From Ctenosaura bakeri (taxonomy: Eukaryota; Chordata; Lepidosauria; Squamata; Iguanidae): a DNA stretch of 64,000 bases. The position numbers and the translations under genes are program-made. Each line of letters starts with the position of its first letter. The first letter of the stretch is position 1. The stretch spans positions 186,001 through 250,000 of the forward strand of contig CAOLHI010000928.1 of the NCBI GenBank assembly GCA_948474755.1. Reading direction: 5' to 3'. This document shows positions 43,396 through 55,199 of this stretch, piece after piece. Under the pieces are notes generated by a model. That model was not told the DNA's origin. It saw nothing but the letters and a program-made list of their open reading frames with translations, and ran no database searches.

Positions 43396-43600
43396 GGGCC
43401 CTATCACACTTCACTGTCACAGTGCTATTATTCCACATTCTGTGGAATTATGGGGTTTGTAGTTTCCTGAGGCCAAAGAGCTCTCTGGCCGAGAGTTCTA
43501 AGTGCTGTTCCCTAAACTGCAAATCCCAGGTTTCCGTACAATATTGCCATGGCAGTTAAAGTGGAGCGATAGCGCTACAACAGTGCAATATGATAGGGCC
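43396..43600. mobile_element. Older hairpin MITE, GGGCCCTATCACACT-end variant
   Basis: GGGCCCTATCACACTTCAC to GTGCAATATGATAGGGCC with the long centre (GGCCAAAGAGCTCTCTGGCC). Confidence 0.8.
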
Positions 43601-43813
43601 TTTGTGTCGTTTTAGTCTTTCCTAGATGCTCTATTCCTTTGTGTCATCAACAGAGGCTCAGCCAGTCACAAAGCTCTCCAGCACTTCACAACATAGTTGC
43701 TGCAATTTGGTCTATCAACAATTAGCCACATGCATAATAATGGAGGCACAGCAGTAACAATTCTTGTTACCAGGAGCTGTGGGCTTATGTATACTTCTGT
43801 GGGCTGGGACCAG

Positions 43814-44107
43814 GACCATTTCTGCACTAGTCTGTTACAGTGCTGCTATTCCACTTTCAACATCCTATGGCATCCTGGGGTTTGCAGTTTCAACATCCTA
43901 TGGCATCCTGGGGTTTGGCTGGTGGTAAAAGAGAGAGACTGTGGATCTGAGAGATGATGATATTCCACTTTCAACATCCTATGGCATCCTGGGGTTTGCA
44001 GTTTAGGGAGGGGCCTCAGAACCCCTCCCTAAACTGCAAACCCCAGGATGCCATAGGATGTTGAAAGTGGAATAATAGCACTGTAACAGGCTAGTGTGGA
44101 AATGGCC
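43814..44107. mobile_element. Rearranged hairpin MITE with captured minisatellite piece
   Basis: Ends GGACCATTTCTGCACTAG and CTAGTGTGGAAATGGCC with perfect CCAGG flanks. The left arm segment CAACATCCTATGGCATCC is present three times. Between the second and third lies 43916-43957, the reverse complement of about 40 bases of the 85-bp minisatellite. Confidence 0.9.
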
Positions 44108-44625
44108 CAGGTGTACCTCCTGGAGTTCTGCATGCACTTGCAAGCTTTTTCTGTTATCACCTTCCAAGAAGAGGCTAATTAAAGCCCAGTAGGCCACTTA
44201 CTGTATGCAACTGATCTCTCCTTTGCTGTCCAGGGATGTGTAGGAATGCTCCACTGAGCTGTGCTTTGCATGCTTGAAAACTGTTGTACTGGGCTTTGGC
44301 AAGTCCGTCTACTCTTTAACAACACCCACTGCTGGAATCCACATCTGCCTCTCCATGAGACCCTTCCCAAATTGGAATTTGGCTGGAAAGGTTCTCTATC
44401 CCTAGTCAGTGTGCTGCACTAATGAGAAGGCCATGTTTCAAATCTGCGTTTAATTATGAAGATCTCCTGCTACTCCGCCCTAGCTAATCTCCCAATATTT
44501 ATTGTCTTGCAAACCAGTCAGGGGATGTATTAACTGCAAAGCCATGCCTTGCTCAGAGTGGAGGAGGGTCCTTCTGATGGGGAATATTTACAGCTCTTAA
44601 ACCCTTGTCTCCTCTTCCTTTCTAG

Positions 44626-44869
44626 AGGGAGTGTTTGTCAATCCATATCGGCCAAGCTGGTGTTCAGATTGGGAATGCCTGTTGGGAGTTGTATTGCCTG
44701 GAACATGGGATTCAAGCAGACGGAACCATCCCGGGGAATCAAGTGGCACAGAAGATCCTGCCGGAAGCTGAGCAAGGAGATTCCTCTTTTGAAACGTTCT
44801 TCTGTGAGACTGCATCTGGGAAGCATGTTCCAAGGGCTGTGTTCATCGACCTGGAGCCAACTGTTATTG
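44626..44869 (+). CDS. TUBAL3: TUBAL3 exon 2 (residues 2-82 plus first base of 83)
   Basis: The exon is bounded by CTTTCTAG and GTAAGG. It encodes [20 protein letters not shown] and continues to [17 protein letters not shown]. The N-terminal nucleotide-binding segment GQAGVQIG is intact. The start RECLSIH, rather than the RECISVH of most alpha-tubulins, and an enlarged loop point to TUBAL3. The loop between GIQADG (residue 34) and SSFETFF is seven residues longer than usual and has Gln at position 40 where other alpha-tubulins have the acetylated Lys; the only Lys in the loop is residue 44. The exon is 244 bp, phase 1 at its end. Confidence 0.93.
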
Positions 44870-44904
44870 GTAAGGGGATCCACAGCAATCTGTTGCAAAA
44901 ACCA

Positions 44905-45290
44905 ACATGGTGTGGTGGTTTGTGTGTTTGGGTCAGACTCTGAGGCCATTTCTGCATTAGCCTGTTATAGCGCGATGATTCCACTTTCAACATCCTCTGG
45001 AATCCTAGGGTTTGCAGTTTTGGGAGGCCAAAGAGGTCTCTGGCTGAGAATTATGAATGCCCCTCCCTTAACTGCAACCCCAGGATTCCAGAGGATGTTG
45101 AAAGTGGAATCATCGCGCTATAACAGGCTAGTGCAGAAATGGCCTGAGAGCAGAGTTCAAATCCATGGAAGCCTGATGGGTGACCTTAGGCAAGTACCAC
45201 TCTCTCAGCCTCAGAGGAAGACACTGGCAAACTACCCCTGAAGAAATCTTCCCTCTGTTAGGGTTTGGAGTTGACTTGAAAGACCACAAC
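44905..45290 (+). mobile_element. tRNA-derived SINE split by a hairpin MITE (intron 2)
   Basis: SINE head 44905-44943 (AACATGGTGTGGTGGTTTG) and body 45145-45290 (AGTTCAAATCC..., GTGACCTTAGGCAAG, GACTTGAAAGACC) surround the MITE at 44944-45144, which duplicates CTGAG. Confidence 0.78.
44944..45144. mobile_element. Hairpin MITE in TUBAL3 intron 2
   Basis: GGCCATTTCTGCATTAGCC to GGCTAGTGCAGAAATGGCC, perfect CTGAG duplication. It begins only 75 bases after exon 2. Confidence 0.94.
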
Positions 45291-45782
45291 ACGTTGCATG
45301 GAAATTTGACTTCCAAAGAGTCCTCCTCTTTGGTACCTAAATAGCCAGCCTGAAAAGCCAGGAAGAGAGAAACAATGATATTAATTTTTAAACTATAATG
45401 TAGATATACGCATCAGGTAAACTGACACAAATCCAGTTTAAAAAAGTAAATAATATTTGCGGTCGATACATAGTACATATGATATTTTGGGGTTTATAAA
45501 CATGAGGTTGGAATGAGAAGCATAAAATCCTATACGGGGGAAGGGCATAACTCTGAATAGTAATAGGAGTCCCAGGGCAAGCACTATAAAGTCAACCATT
45601 TAAGAAGAACCATTTGCCATCTTCCTCAGTGGCCTTTGCTTGTTAGATGGAAGCTTGGATGAAATCTTTTGGATGAAATCTTTTGGATGAAATCATGAGG
45701 TCCCCCAAGGCTGAAGAAGCCAAGTTGCAACTCAGCACTGGGCTGAAGCTAACAGCAGCAATCAGGCTTTCAGGAGAAGGGC
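45291..45782. other. Intron 2 sequence, nothing recognised
   Basis: Contains a short threefold repeat of GGATGAAATCTTTT near 45655-45690. No exon features. Confidence 0.4.
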
Positions 45783-46700
45783 TGTTACCCTGTTTGCTTA
45801 GGGGCTTCCTTTAAGAGGATTCCCAAAAGCTGTCAAAATTGTCTCTTGTGGGGAAAAATTAGCTCTGCACTGCTTTAGCTATGCAAAGAGGACAGGGTAC
45901 TTAGGATCTTTTTGACCCAATGTTTATGGGGTCAGGCCCAATCAGAAATCACATAAATTGCTCAAATTTAAGTATTTCATTGGCATAGATGGAAAGTCCC
46001 TACAATCACTCAGCTTCACTCACTACAACAAGCATACAAGACTATAGAAAGTTAGAAAGAGGTGAAAATTAAGAGAGAGAGAGAGAGACATAAAGGGTTT
46101 GATTTAATACTATACCAATCCAGAAGTCTTCAGCTGGGAGAAAACGATCTCAGCCATGCCTTTAGGGGCTGAGGGGAGCTTACCAGCTTCATGGTTTTGC
46201 AGATCTGAGAGAACTCCTCACTCCAAAACTCCCAAGACTACAAAAGCAAACTCCCAAACCCCAAAAAGAAACTCTCAAACTCCAAAAAGGAGAAGGAAAA
46301 GGGCCTAGTTATATTGTTGAACAATGTCCTGTGAAACCAGATGGCTGCAGTTTTTATTGAGATGGATTATTTTCTTTTGTAGTTCAAAGAAAATACAACC
46401 AACCATCCTTGTAGTTTCCTGCAAGATCAGTATGTCTCCAGAGATGCACACCTCAAAGTGTCAAATTCCAGGCTGTTTTGCACTGCTTATTTGTCCCCAG
46501 AGAGTAATTGTTGTCCTGATCGCTGCTGAAAATCCATTCAAGTGGCCTGTGAGCCATTCGCCAGATTTACCCAGGATGCAACAGAAAACAGCTACTCAGC
46601 TCTCCTGCCTACGTGTCCTTCCAGTATATCTCTATGGCTCACTATGTTTGATATAAAATAATTAAGTTCCTCAGGACATGGTTTTTAGGTGTGTTAGGGG
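45783..46700 (-). mobile_element. Diverged ERV solo LTR, copy G
   Basis: It starts TGTTACCCTG and contains GACCCAATGTTTATGGGGTCAGG and GCTGAGGGGAGCTTACC at the positions expected from copies A, C and D in reverse sense. The far end is not clear (TATAAAATAATTAAG at about 46655 lies near it) and no target duplication is found. Confidence 0.55.
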
Positions 46701-46794
46701 GGCTTACAGGACATTGTATGCACCAGGGATGGGCACCCATGGAGGGCCCAGGGCTGGTCCTGCATCCCAGAGGGCTGTCTTTCCAAAGGCTTTA

Positions 46795-47915
46795 GAATCA
46801 CGGAGCAAGAAGAGGCCACACGAATTGTCCTGTCCAACCCCATTCTGCCATGCAGGGATACCCAACTAAAGCACTCCTGACAGTGTCTTTTTAAAAACCT
46901 CCAAAGAAGGAGACTCCACCACGCTCCCCGGCAGCACCGTACTCCACTGCTGAACAGCAATTACCATCATGAACTTCTTCCTAATGTTTAGGTGGAATCT
47001 CATTTCCTGTAATTAAAAGCCATTGTTCCATGTCTTAAGCCTTTTCTGCATGACACTCTTATAGCGCAATTATTCCACTTTCAACCTCCTAGGGAATCCT
47101 GGGGTTTGCAGCTTCAGGAGGGGCCAGGAAGAAAGGTTGTGTTAGAAAGATTAAAGATCTAGAATATAGAACAGGATTAGGAGGAAATAAGAAGTATTTG
47201 ATGGAAGAATAGGATCAAGATTAGGAAGAGAAACTATCAGAATCTAGTAGAAGATAATTTATTAAAGAAAAAAGATCACTCCAAGGAAAAGAGAACAAGA
47301 AAGAGAAGAATAGAATAAAGAGAAAAGGAAGACCAAGGGAGAGGAAACAGGAAAGACAAAGCAAAATCGACAAGTTTGGAAGCAAGCAGAGTAACTTGAA
47401 AATGGTTATGTTTATATATGTTATTGTTGGACGGTAACAACTAAGGAATAACCAGCTAGTATAGAGAAACGAAAATAAGGGAAGAGTTTTTTTAGTTAAG
47501 AAAATAAAAGATTGAAGATTGAATTGATTTGGACAATTAAGTTTATTTATGAAGGGATACTTAGAAAAATAGTTGAGAGAGAAGCACATATGGAATATAA
47601 GAAGTGTGGTGTCGAATTTATTTGGTGTATATGTGAAAGCTGAGGATATGGGTGATGTAAAATAGAATGTAAATTATTATTTTTTAAATTTTATTTTTCT
47701 TTTTTGAACTGTGAATTTTGAATAGGATTGAGTTGAGCATTGTGAAAAGATTTGAAACACGAAAGTGGAATAATTGCGCTATAAGAGTGTCGTGCGGAAA
47801 AGGCCCTAGTCTCTGGAGAGGCAGAAAAAGAAACTTGCTCATTCTCCATAGGGCATCCTTTCAAATATTCAAACATGGCTATATTTAAATACCTCATTTT
47901 CCTAGCACTAGTTGT
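46795..47915 (-). mobile_element. Old CR1 copy split by an expanded MITE
   Basis: CR1 pieces at 46795-47036 (GAATTGTCCTGTCCAACCCC..., GAACTTCTTCCTAATGTTTAGG) and 47806-47900 (AGTCTCTGGAGAGGCAG) are consecutive in normal CR1. Confidence 0.78.
47039..47805. mobile_element. Hairpin MITE arms around a 640-bp AT/purine-rich filler
   Basis: The left arm is 47039-47125 (CTTTTCTGCATGACACTC...GCTTCAGGAGGGGCC) and the right arm 47759-47805 (CACGAAAGTGGAATAATTGC...CGTGCGGAAAAGGCC). Between them is 640 bp of purine-rich sequence not found in any other copy. Its minus-strand frame (47589-47221, 122 codons) is hydrophobic low-complexity and not recognised as a gene. Confidence 0.8.
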
Positions 47916-48078
47916 TGTGATGGTGTTGGTGTACATTCAAGTCATTTCCAATATATGCCAGCCCTACCTTTTTATTTTTGCAAGATTTCTCTAAAGGGGT
48001 CTGCTATTGTCTTCCTCTGAGGCTGAGAGAAGACACCCAGGGGGTTTTCTTGGCTGATTGGCTAATTCCTCTAGTGCT
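47916..48078 (-). mobile_element. tRNA-derived SINE, partial
   Basis: AGTTGTTGTGATGG...CATTCAAGTCATTTCC...GTCTTCCTCTGAGGCTGAGAG, the tail and body in reverse sense. Confidence 0.7.
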
Positions 48079-48324
48079 CCATAACATTAAATGGAGGTAA
48101 AGTATTTGTTCCTATAAAAAAGAGATGGGAAAAGGAAAGCAGAACCAGAAACTGCAAAAATCTGATACTGTATATCATTGCTTCTTAGGCTATCTGATGT
48201 CAGGGGAGTCACTTTCTCCCCCCAGAAGTGACAGTGACTAGTGACATGTGTGTTTGCATTGACTACAGCTGTTGCTTTCTTTCCTGGAAATTTGCTATGA
48301 CTGGGCAGCTGCTGGCTAACATAT

Positions 48325-48359
48325 CTGCCTGGTTTAGGGACTATCCCTAAACCAGGCAG
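48325..48359. repeat. Short perfect hairpin
   Basis: CTGCCTGGTTTAGGGA, a 3-base spacer, then its exact reverse complement. Not part of a recognised repeat. Confidence 0.9.
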
Positions 48360-48383
48360 TCATCCATAAAAGGCTAGCTGATA

Positions 48384-48966
48384 CTTAGAGCTTTATCGCA
48401 CTATACTTTTGCAGTGCTATATTACCCTTAATTGCCTTGGCAAAATCCTGTGGAATCCTGGGATTTGCAGTTTAGAGAAGGGGCATTAGAATCATAGAAT
48501 CCTAGAGTTGGAAGAGACCCCAGGGGCCATCCAGTCCAACCCCCTGCAATGCAGGAACACCCATCAAAGCATTCCCAACAGATGGCCATCCAGCCTCTGC
48601 TTAAAAACCTCCAAGGAAGGAGACTCCACCACACTCCATGGAGGCAGCAGATTCCACTGCCGGACAGCCCTGACCATCAGGAAGTTCTTCCTGAGGTTCA
48701 GGTGGAATCTCCTTTCCTGCAGCTTGAATCCATGGCGCCTTGTCCTGGTCTCTGGAGCAGCAGAAAACAAGCCCTCTCCTTCCTCCACATGGCATCCCTT
48801 CAAATATTTAAACATGGCTGTCATGTCCCCTCTTAACCTCCTCATTTAGAGTATCTCCAAGGCTCTTGGGCCTCACTAAACTGCAAATCCCAGAATTCCA
48901 CGTGATGTTGGCATGTTAGTTCAAGTGACATGTAGCACTATAACAATGTAATGTGATAAGGCTCTC
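48384..48966. mobile_element. Old hairpin MITE split by CR1
   Basis: Left part 48384-48487 (GCTTTATCGCACTATACTTT...GATTTGCAGTTTAGAG), right part 48851-48966 (CTAAACTGCAAATCCCAG...AATGTGATAAGGC). CR1 occupies 48488-48850. Confidence 0.8.
48488..48850 (-). mobile_element. CR1 3' end inside a MITE
   Basis: Minus frame 48845-48564 encodes the CR1 C-terminus ([20 protein letters not shown]). The tail (AGAATCATAGAATCC) is at the left. Confidence 0.92.
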
Positions 48967-48990
48967 AGTTTTTAGAAATAATGTGGAGGG

Positions 48991-48991
<1 letters not shown>

Positions 48992-49027
<36 letters not shown>
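48992..49027. repeat. (TA)n microsatellite
   Basis: About 17 TA units in TUBAL3 intron 2. Confidence 0.95.
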
Positions 49028-49030
<3 letters not shown>

Positions 49031-49794
49031 AGAGAATACATAGTCTTAAACATTTTATACATGATTCTAAAAGAAAACCTTCCATAATCCATTTTTTCAT
49101 TTTCCCCCCAGAAAAGTCGTGCTTCAGAATAACCTGTTTCCCCCAGATTTTTCCATTATTTCCCCAAGCCTTCATTTCCCTACCTAGAAACTTACACTTG
49201 GATACTTAAAATCCTGTCATCCCTGATTCTCCCCTATCCAAGCCTTGATCAACAAGAAGCAATGAAATGGACCAAACTTCCAAGCGTGGGACATGTTTAA
49301 GTTTTTCAACTACAGTTCCCATAACACCCCAACTGGATTCTGGGAGCTGTAGTCCAAAAAAAGGAACATTCCCAAGCTGAGTGGAGACCCCCTACCTGCC
49401 TCCACCAGAGAGGTTTGCTTTGCAGGGACAGTTGCTTGCAGTAAGAGAAATCCACCACAGTTCAGGGCTGAAGACCGGCAGGAATATGATGGTATACTGT
49501 GCTGATCCCATGACATAAAGTCAGTTAATAAAGTTGGAATGAGCAAATGTATGTCACGCCAGATGATGTTGGACTGTAACTCCCAGCAACCCCATGCATC
49601 TTAGCCAGTGGTGCAAGTCCATGGAGGTTGCAGTCCAAGGAAATGTGAAGCTCGTCGAGGAAGGTGAACTTTATGCAACTATTGCTGTTCAATGAACTCT
49701 GGATTGCATGCCAATGAACTAAATATATATTGCCTTTTCTGTGAGGTTGCAGCCTCTTCATGATAAGTGGGTTTACCTGTTCTCTGATCACAGA
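49028..49794. other. Intron 2 sequence with common repeat scraps
   Basis: Short pieces of a dispersed repeat (TGGATTCTGGGAGCTGTAG at about 49333; GTTGGACTGTAACTCCCAGC at about 49568). No exon. Confidence 0.4.
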
Positions 49795-51050
49795 AGCAAA
49801 GAGTTGGAAAAGACCTCAATATAATCTCATCCAGCCCTCTGCCATGCAGGAATGCACAGCTGTAGCACTCTTGAAAGATGCTCCCTCAACCTCTGTTTAA
49901 AGACCTCCAAAGATGGAAGGTCCACCAGCCCACTGTCAGATAGGTCTTACAGTAAATGAGTTCTTCCTCATGTTTAGGTGGAATCTCTTTTCTTGTAATT
50001 TGAATCCATTGCTCCGTGTCCTGGTCTCTGGAGCAGCAGAAAACAAGCTCACTCCATTCTCCACAAGACATCCCTCCAGCTATTTCATAGAATCATAGAA
50101 ATCTAGAGTTGGAAGAGACCACACAGGCCATCCAGTTCAACACCCTGCCCTGCAGGAACACCCTCAAAGCACTTCTGACAGATGGCCATCCAGCCTCTGC
50201 TTAAAAGCCTCCAAGGAAGGAGATTCCACCACACTCCGGGGCAGCAGATTCCACTGCCGGACAGCCCTGACCGTCAGGAAGTTCTTCCTCAGGTTCAGGT
50301 GGAATCTCCTTTCCTGCAGCTTGAATCCATTGCTCCTTGTCCCGGTCTCCGGAGCAGCAGAAAACAAGCCCTCTCACTCCTCTACATGGCATCCCTTCAA
50401 ATATTTAAACCTGGCTATCATGTCCCCTCTTCACCTTCTCTTCTGCAGACTAAACATACCCAGCTCTCTAAGTCTATCCTCATAGGGCTTCATGGCTTCC
50501 AGGCCTCTCACCATTTTGGTTGCCCTCTTCTGGGCTTGCTCCAGCTTGTCAATATCCTTCTTGAATTGGGGTGCCCAGAACTGGACACAGGATTCAAAAT
50601 GGGGTCCAACCAAAGCAGAGTAGAGTGGTACCAGGACCTCCCTCAATCTAGACACCATACTCCTATTGATGCAGCCGAGAATTGCATTGGCTTTCTTGGT
50701 TGCCGCATCACACTGCTGACTCATGTTCAGCTTGTGGTCTATGAAGACTCCTAGATCCCTTTCACACGTACTGCTATCCAGCCACGTGTCCCCCATCCTA
50801 TATTTCTGTATTCCATTTTTTCTACCTAAGTGTAGGACTTTACACTTCCCTCTGTTGAATTTCATTTTGTTCGCCCTGGCCCAGCTCTCCAATCTATCCA
50901 GGTCATTTTGAATTTACACTTGGCTACCATGTCACCTCTCCGTCTTCTCTCCTCCAACCTAAACACACCCTAAGTCATTCTTCCCAGGGCTTGGTTCCCA
51001 AAACTGATATGTTTTGTTTGGAGTGGCTAGAACCATTGTGCTGGTGTTGG
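49795..51050 (-). mobile_element. Old CR1 with a younger CR1 inserted in it
   Basis: The older copy is at 49795-50085 and resumes at 50916-51040 (ACACTTGGCTACCATGTC...CCTCCAACCTAAACAC). The younger copy lies between. Confidence 0.78.
50086..50915 (-). mobile_element. Longest CR1 copy, ORF2 C-terminal region
   Basis: Frames 50892-50431 and 50367-50164 encode, in order, [40 protein letters not shown], then [20 protein letters not shown] and the usual C-terminus. One break is visible near 50430. The tail ATTCTATG complement is at 50086-50100. Confidence 0.93.
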
Positions 51051-51373
51051 AAGAAGTATTCTAAACCATGACAATTAAATATGAGTATACAGTATTTTGA
51101 TTTTAGTCAAGATTCCCCTTTATACCAGGTTTTAATTTTCTCTTATTCTATTTGCAAATGTTACATTCTATTTGATCTTTTAATTTCTGTTTTGGAATCA
51201 AACAATTGTGTGAACTATGTGTACGGTCTCTTGCTAAAATACAGAAAGAAATGCATCGGATTCTTTTGCAATGACAAATGTTATGATGGGAAGAAGGTCT
51301 CTTTCTCTCTCTGTGTATATATATGTATATATTTTCAATCTGCTCTTTAGTGACCTCTTATCTGTCCTTCCAG
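51051..51373 (+). other. Intron 2 end, branch and acceptor region
   Basis: AT-rich; pyrimidine-rich TTATCTGTCCTTCCAG leads to the exon 3 acceptor at 51373. Confidence 0.6.
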
Positions 51374-51522
51374 ATGAGATCCGCACGGGGCCGTATCATT
51401 CCCTCTTCCATCCTGAGCAGCTCATCAGCGGCAAAGAGGATGCTGCCAACAATTATGCCCGTGGCCACTATACCATTGGAAAGGAAATAATTGATACAGT
51501 CCTGGCCAGGATCCGCAAAATG
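51374..51522 (+). CDS. TUBAL3: TUBAL3 exon 3 (residues 83-132)
   Basis: 149 bp, the standard length of alpha-tubulin exon 3. It encodes (D)[16 protein letters not shown] then [20 protein letters not shown] and ends VLARIRKM. The acceptor is CTTCCAG. The donor is GCAAGT, not GT, at 51523: only this boundary keeps the frame, because reading on gives a stop 15 bases later and the nearest GT (51527) shifts the frame. [15 protein letters not shown] resembles TUBAL3 more than other alpha-tubulins. Confidence 0.92.
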
Positions 51523-51528
51523 GCAAGT
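51523..51528 (+). promoter_or_regulatory. TUBAL3: Non-canonical GC 5' splice site
   Basis: ATG|GCAAGT. Apart from T-to-C at +2 the site matches the donor consensus from +1 to +6, as is usual for GC-AG introns. The exon side (ATG) is weaker than the AG normally seen. Confidence 0.85.
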
Positions 51529-51540
51529 GCAGGGGCATAG

Positions 51541-52041
51541 CTTAGCGGCCGGGGGTCTAGGGAAGGAGTCACAAATGCCCCCTCTCCGAATTTGTACCTA
51601 TTCCTGGGTTCTATGGGGCCAACTATAGTTGAATATTGCAAACACAGCCTGGATAAAATCAGTTTGACCCAAAGTTTTTTTTAAAAAACAACAAATTTTA
51701 ACTTGACACCCATAAAGTTTCTGAGTGCTGAAGAGGTTTCTGATTCAAAACTAAATGGAAGCATGAACGGCCCACTTCTGAGCATGGCAACACATAACAA
51801 ATGCACAGCAATCTCCTTCAGCAGTAAGTAGAACCAGAATTTGGAAAGCTTGGTCAGTGCCTTTTATTGTACTTGAATAAGATCTATTACAAACTACATA
51901 AAAATATATTTTTTACAATCATAAAATACAAAAAAAAAAAATCAAGTTAGTAAATCTCCTGCACCATCGACGGCAACAGCACTGAGAATGATTGCAGAAA
52001 TTTTTTTGAAGCCTTAATAAAGAGAGCTATTTTATATGTAA
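51541..52041. other. Intron 3 sequence, nothing recognised
   Basis: AT-rich, with short A runs near 51930. No repeat ends seen. Confidence 0.4.
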
Positions 52042-52496
52042 CTAGCATATTTACCCAGTGAAGTCTGGGATTTTATTTTCTCATAGGTCACACTTGTTAG
52101 AAATACCTGACCTTACTTTAGGATTTAGATGCAGTTGATGTACACAGGTTTGAGATCCTGTGTCTCTAATTCCCCAAACTGTCTTGTCCAGCACCTGTAA
52201 TTTCCCCCCATATTCCCCAATCCAATCTGTATTTAGAGTTGTTAACATACAGAGGCTTGCCCTCCTCCTCCTCCTTGCTGCCAGGCCTCGTCCCCATAGC
52301 AATTGGCCTGAGGGCCAAGAGCTCTCTTTCTGAGAATTCTAAAGGCCCCTCCCTGATTTGCCATCCCCAGGATTCCATAGAATCTTCACAGGCAGCCAAT
52401 CGTATGAGAGCTTCTTGTCTCACTCAGCCAATCATATGAGGTCTTTGCCTGCCTGACACAAGACAAACTCACAAACTTTGACTTTTATATATTAGA
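52042..52496 (-). mobile_element. Non-autonomous Helitron, copy 1 (intron 3)
   Basis: In reverse sense it starts A|TCTAATATATAAAAGTC and ends ATATGCTAG|T, with the CTAG 3' terminus and A/T target of Helitrons. A hairpin-MITE core (CCCCAGGATTCCATAGAAT, about 52345-52385) is embedded. It shares its whole body with 63007-63374. Confidence 0.82.
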
Positions 52497-52679
52497 TATA
52501 TGGGTCACATCACAAAAGGGCTCTCACCCTATAGGGATGCCAGGATCTGTTGCAGGAATCTCTCCCTGGGATATTGATATAGATGGTAACAAAGAAGTGT
52601 GAGTATCTTCCCCATGCCATAAATACAGAGCTCTCAGTTTCTTGGCACATGTGTGTGTCTTCCATCCAAAAGTTCTGTA

Positions 52680-52947
52680 CCATTGTCCCTCCATATTTGC
52701 AGGCTTGACCTTCGTGAATTTGATTATTTGCAGATTATTTGCTGCTACCTCACGTGCATGTGTGTGTTCCCTCGTTCAGTCACTTTTGCAGGTGGGGGAA
52801 AGGACATGGGATGGGGGAGTGGGAGGAGAGAGGGCACACATGTGCTTTCCCTCACCCACCCTGGTGGAAAGGGGGAAGATATTCACAGTTTTCCTACTTT
52901 TGGGGGGTCCTGCACCCCTAACTCCAGTGAAAGTAGAAGGCTCACTG
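52680..52947. mobile_element. Tigger/pogo-like MITE, diverged
   Basis: CATTGTCCCTCCATATTTGC to AGTAGAAGGCTCACTG between TA dinucleotides. It shares TTGCAGATTATTTGCTGCTA with the 6793 element. Confidence 0.72.
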
Positions 52948-54516
<1,569 letters not shown>

Positions 54517-55135
54517 AAAAAATGAGTATATGTGTGCCAGAGTCTGCATGTAACCAGGATGAGGTGGGGAGGTGAACCATACTGTTCTATCAAGAAAGAA
54601 AGCATTACTTGTTTAACATGATTGTAATTCCAGTTTTTTAAATCTTGTATTAGACTTGTGTAATGTATAGACTGTTAACACACTGTACTTTCTTTAGAAT
54701 GCACTCTCTGTAGCCTTCTTTTAATCTTTTGTAAAGTTCTATTATTGTTACCTAAGGCAATACAACCAATACGATTAACTAATGGAACCATTCAAAGAGG
54801 ACAGAAATACAAGTTTGAAAGTATTCGCATTCTTCCTGTAAACTGTGCCAACAGAGAGGAAAACATTATTCAACAGTAACATCCTTCCCTAAGTTGAGAT
54901 GTGCTCTGTGAGAAGGCATGGAGATGATATTGCAATTAACATAGTTTATAAGTGGGATCCAAACTTTGTAAAATCCAGATTCCCCTGTATATGTTTTTTT
55001 TTTTTGCTGACCCTGTGTATCTTTTCCATTAAAAGAAGTATCCAAAATGTGTTTCTCCAATTTTTCTATAGACAAATCAGCTGTGTTTTCCTAATTACAT
55101 GCAATTTCCATTCTATCCAGGAGACAATAAATAAA
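54517..55135 (+). other. TUBAL3: Probable TUBAL3 3' UTR
   Basis: AT-rich sequence after the stop. ATTAAA occurs at 55028-55033 and overlapping AATAAATAAA at 55126-55135; another AATAAA is near 55186. The last cluster before 55200 is the likely end of the transcript. Confidence 0.55.
55126..55135 (+). terminator. TUBAL3: Candidate polyadenylation signal
   Basis: Two overlapping AATAAA hexamers about 610 bases after the stop codon. Which signal is used cannot be decided from sequence. Confidence 0.5.
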
Positions 55136-55199
55136 GAAATAAAGATCTTTGTATTTTAAATACTTATCCTTACCTAAGAACAAGCAATAAATCTGTAGT

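Noticed and set aside
47221..47589. Hydrophobic 122-codon minus-strand frame resembling a membrane protein
   Set aside because: Produced by purine-rich low-complexity DNA inside a MITE; no signal of coding constraint.
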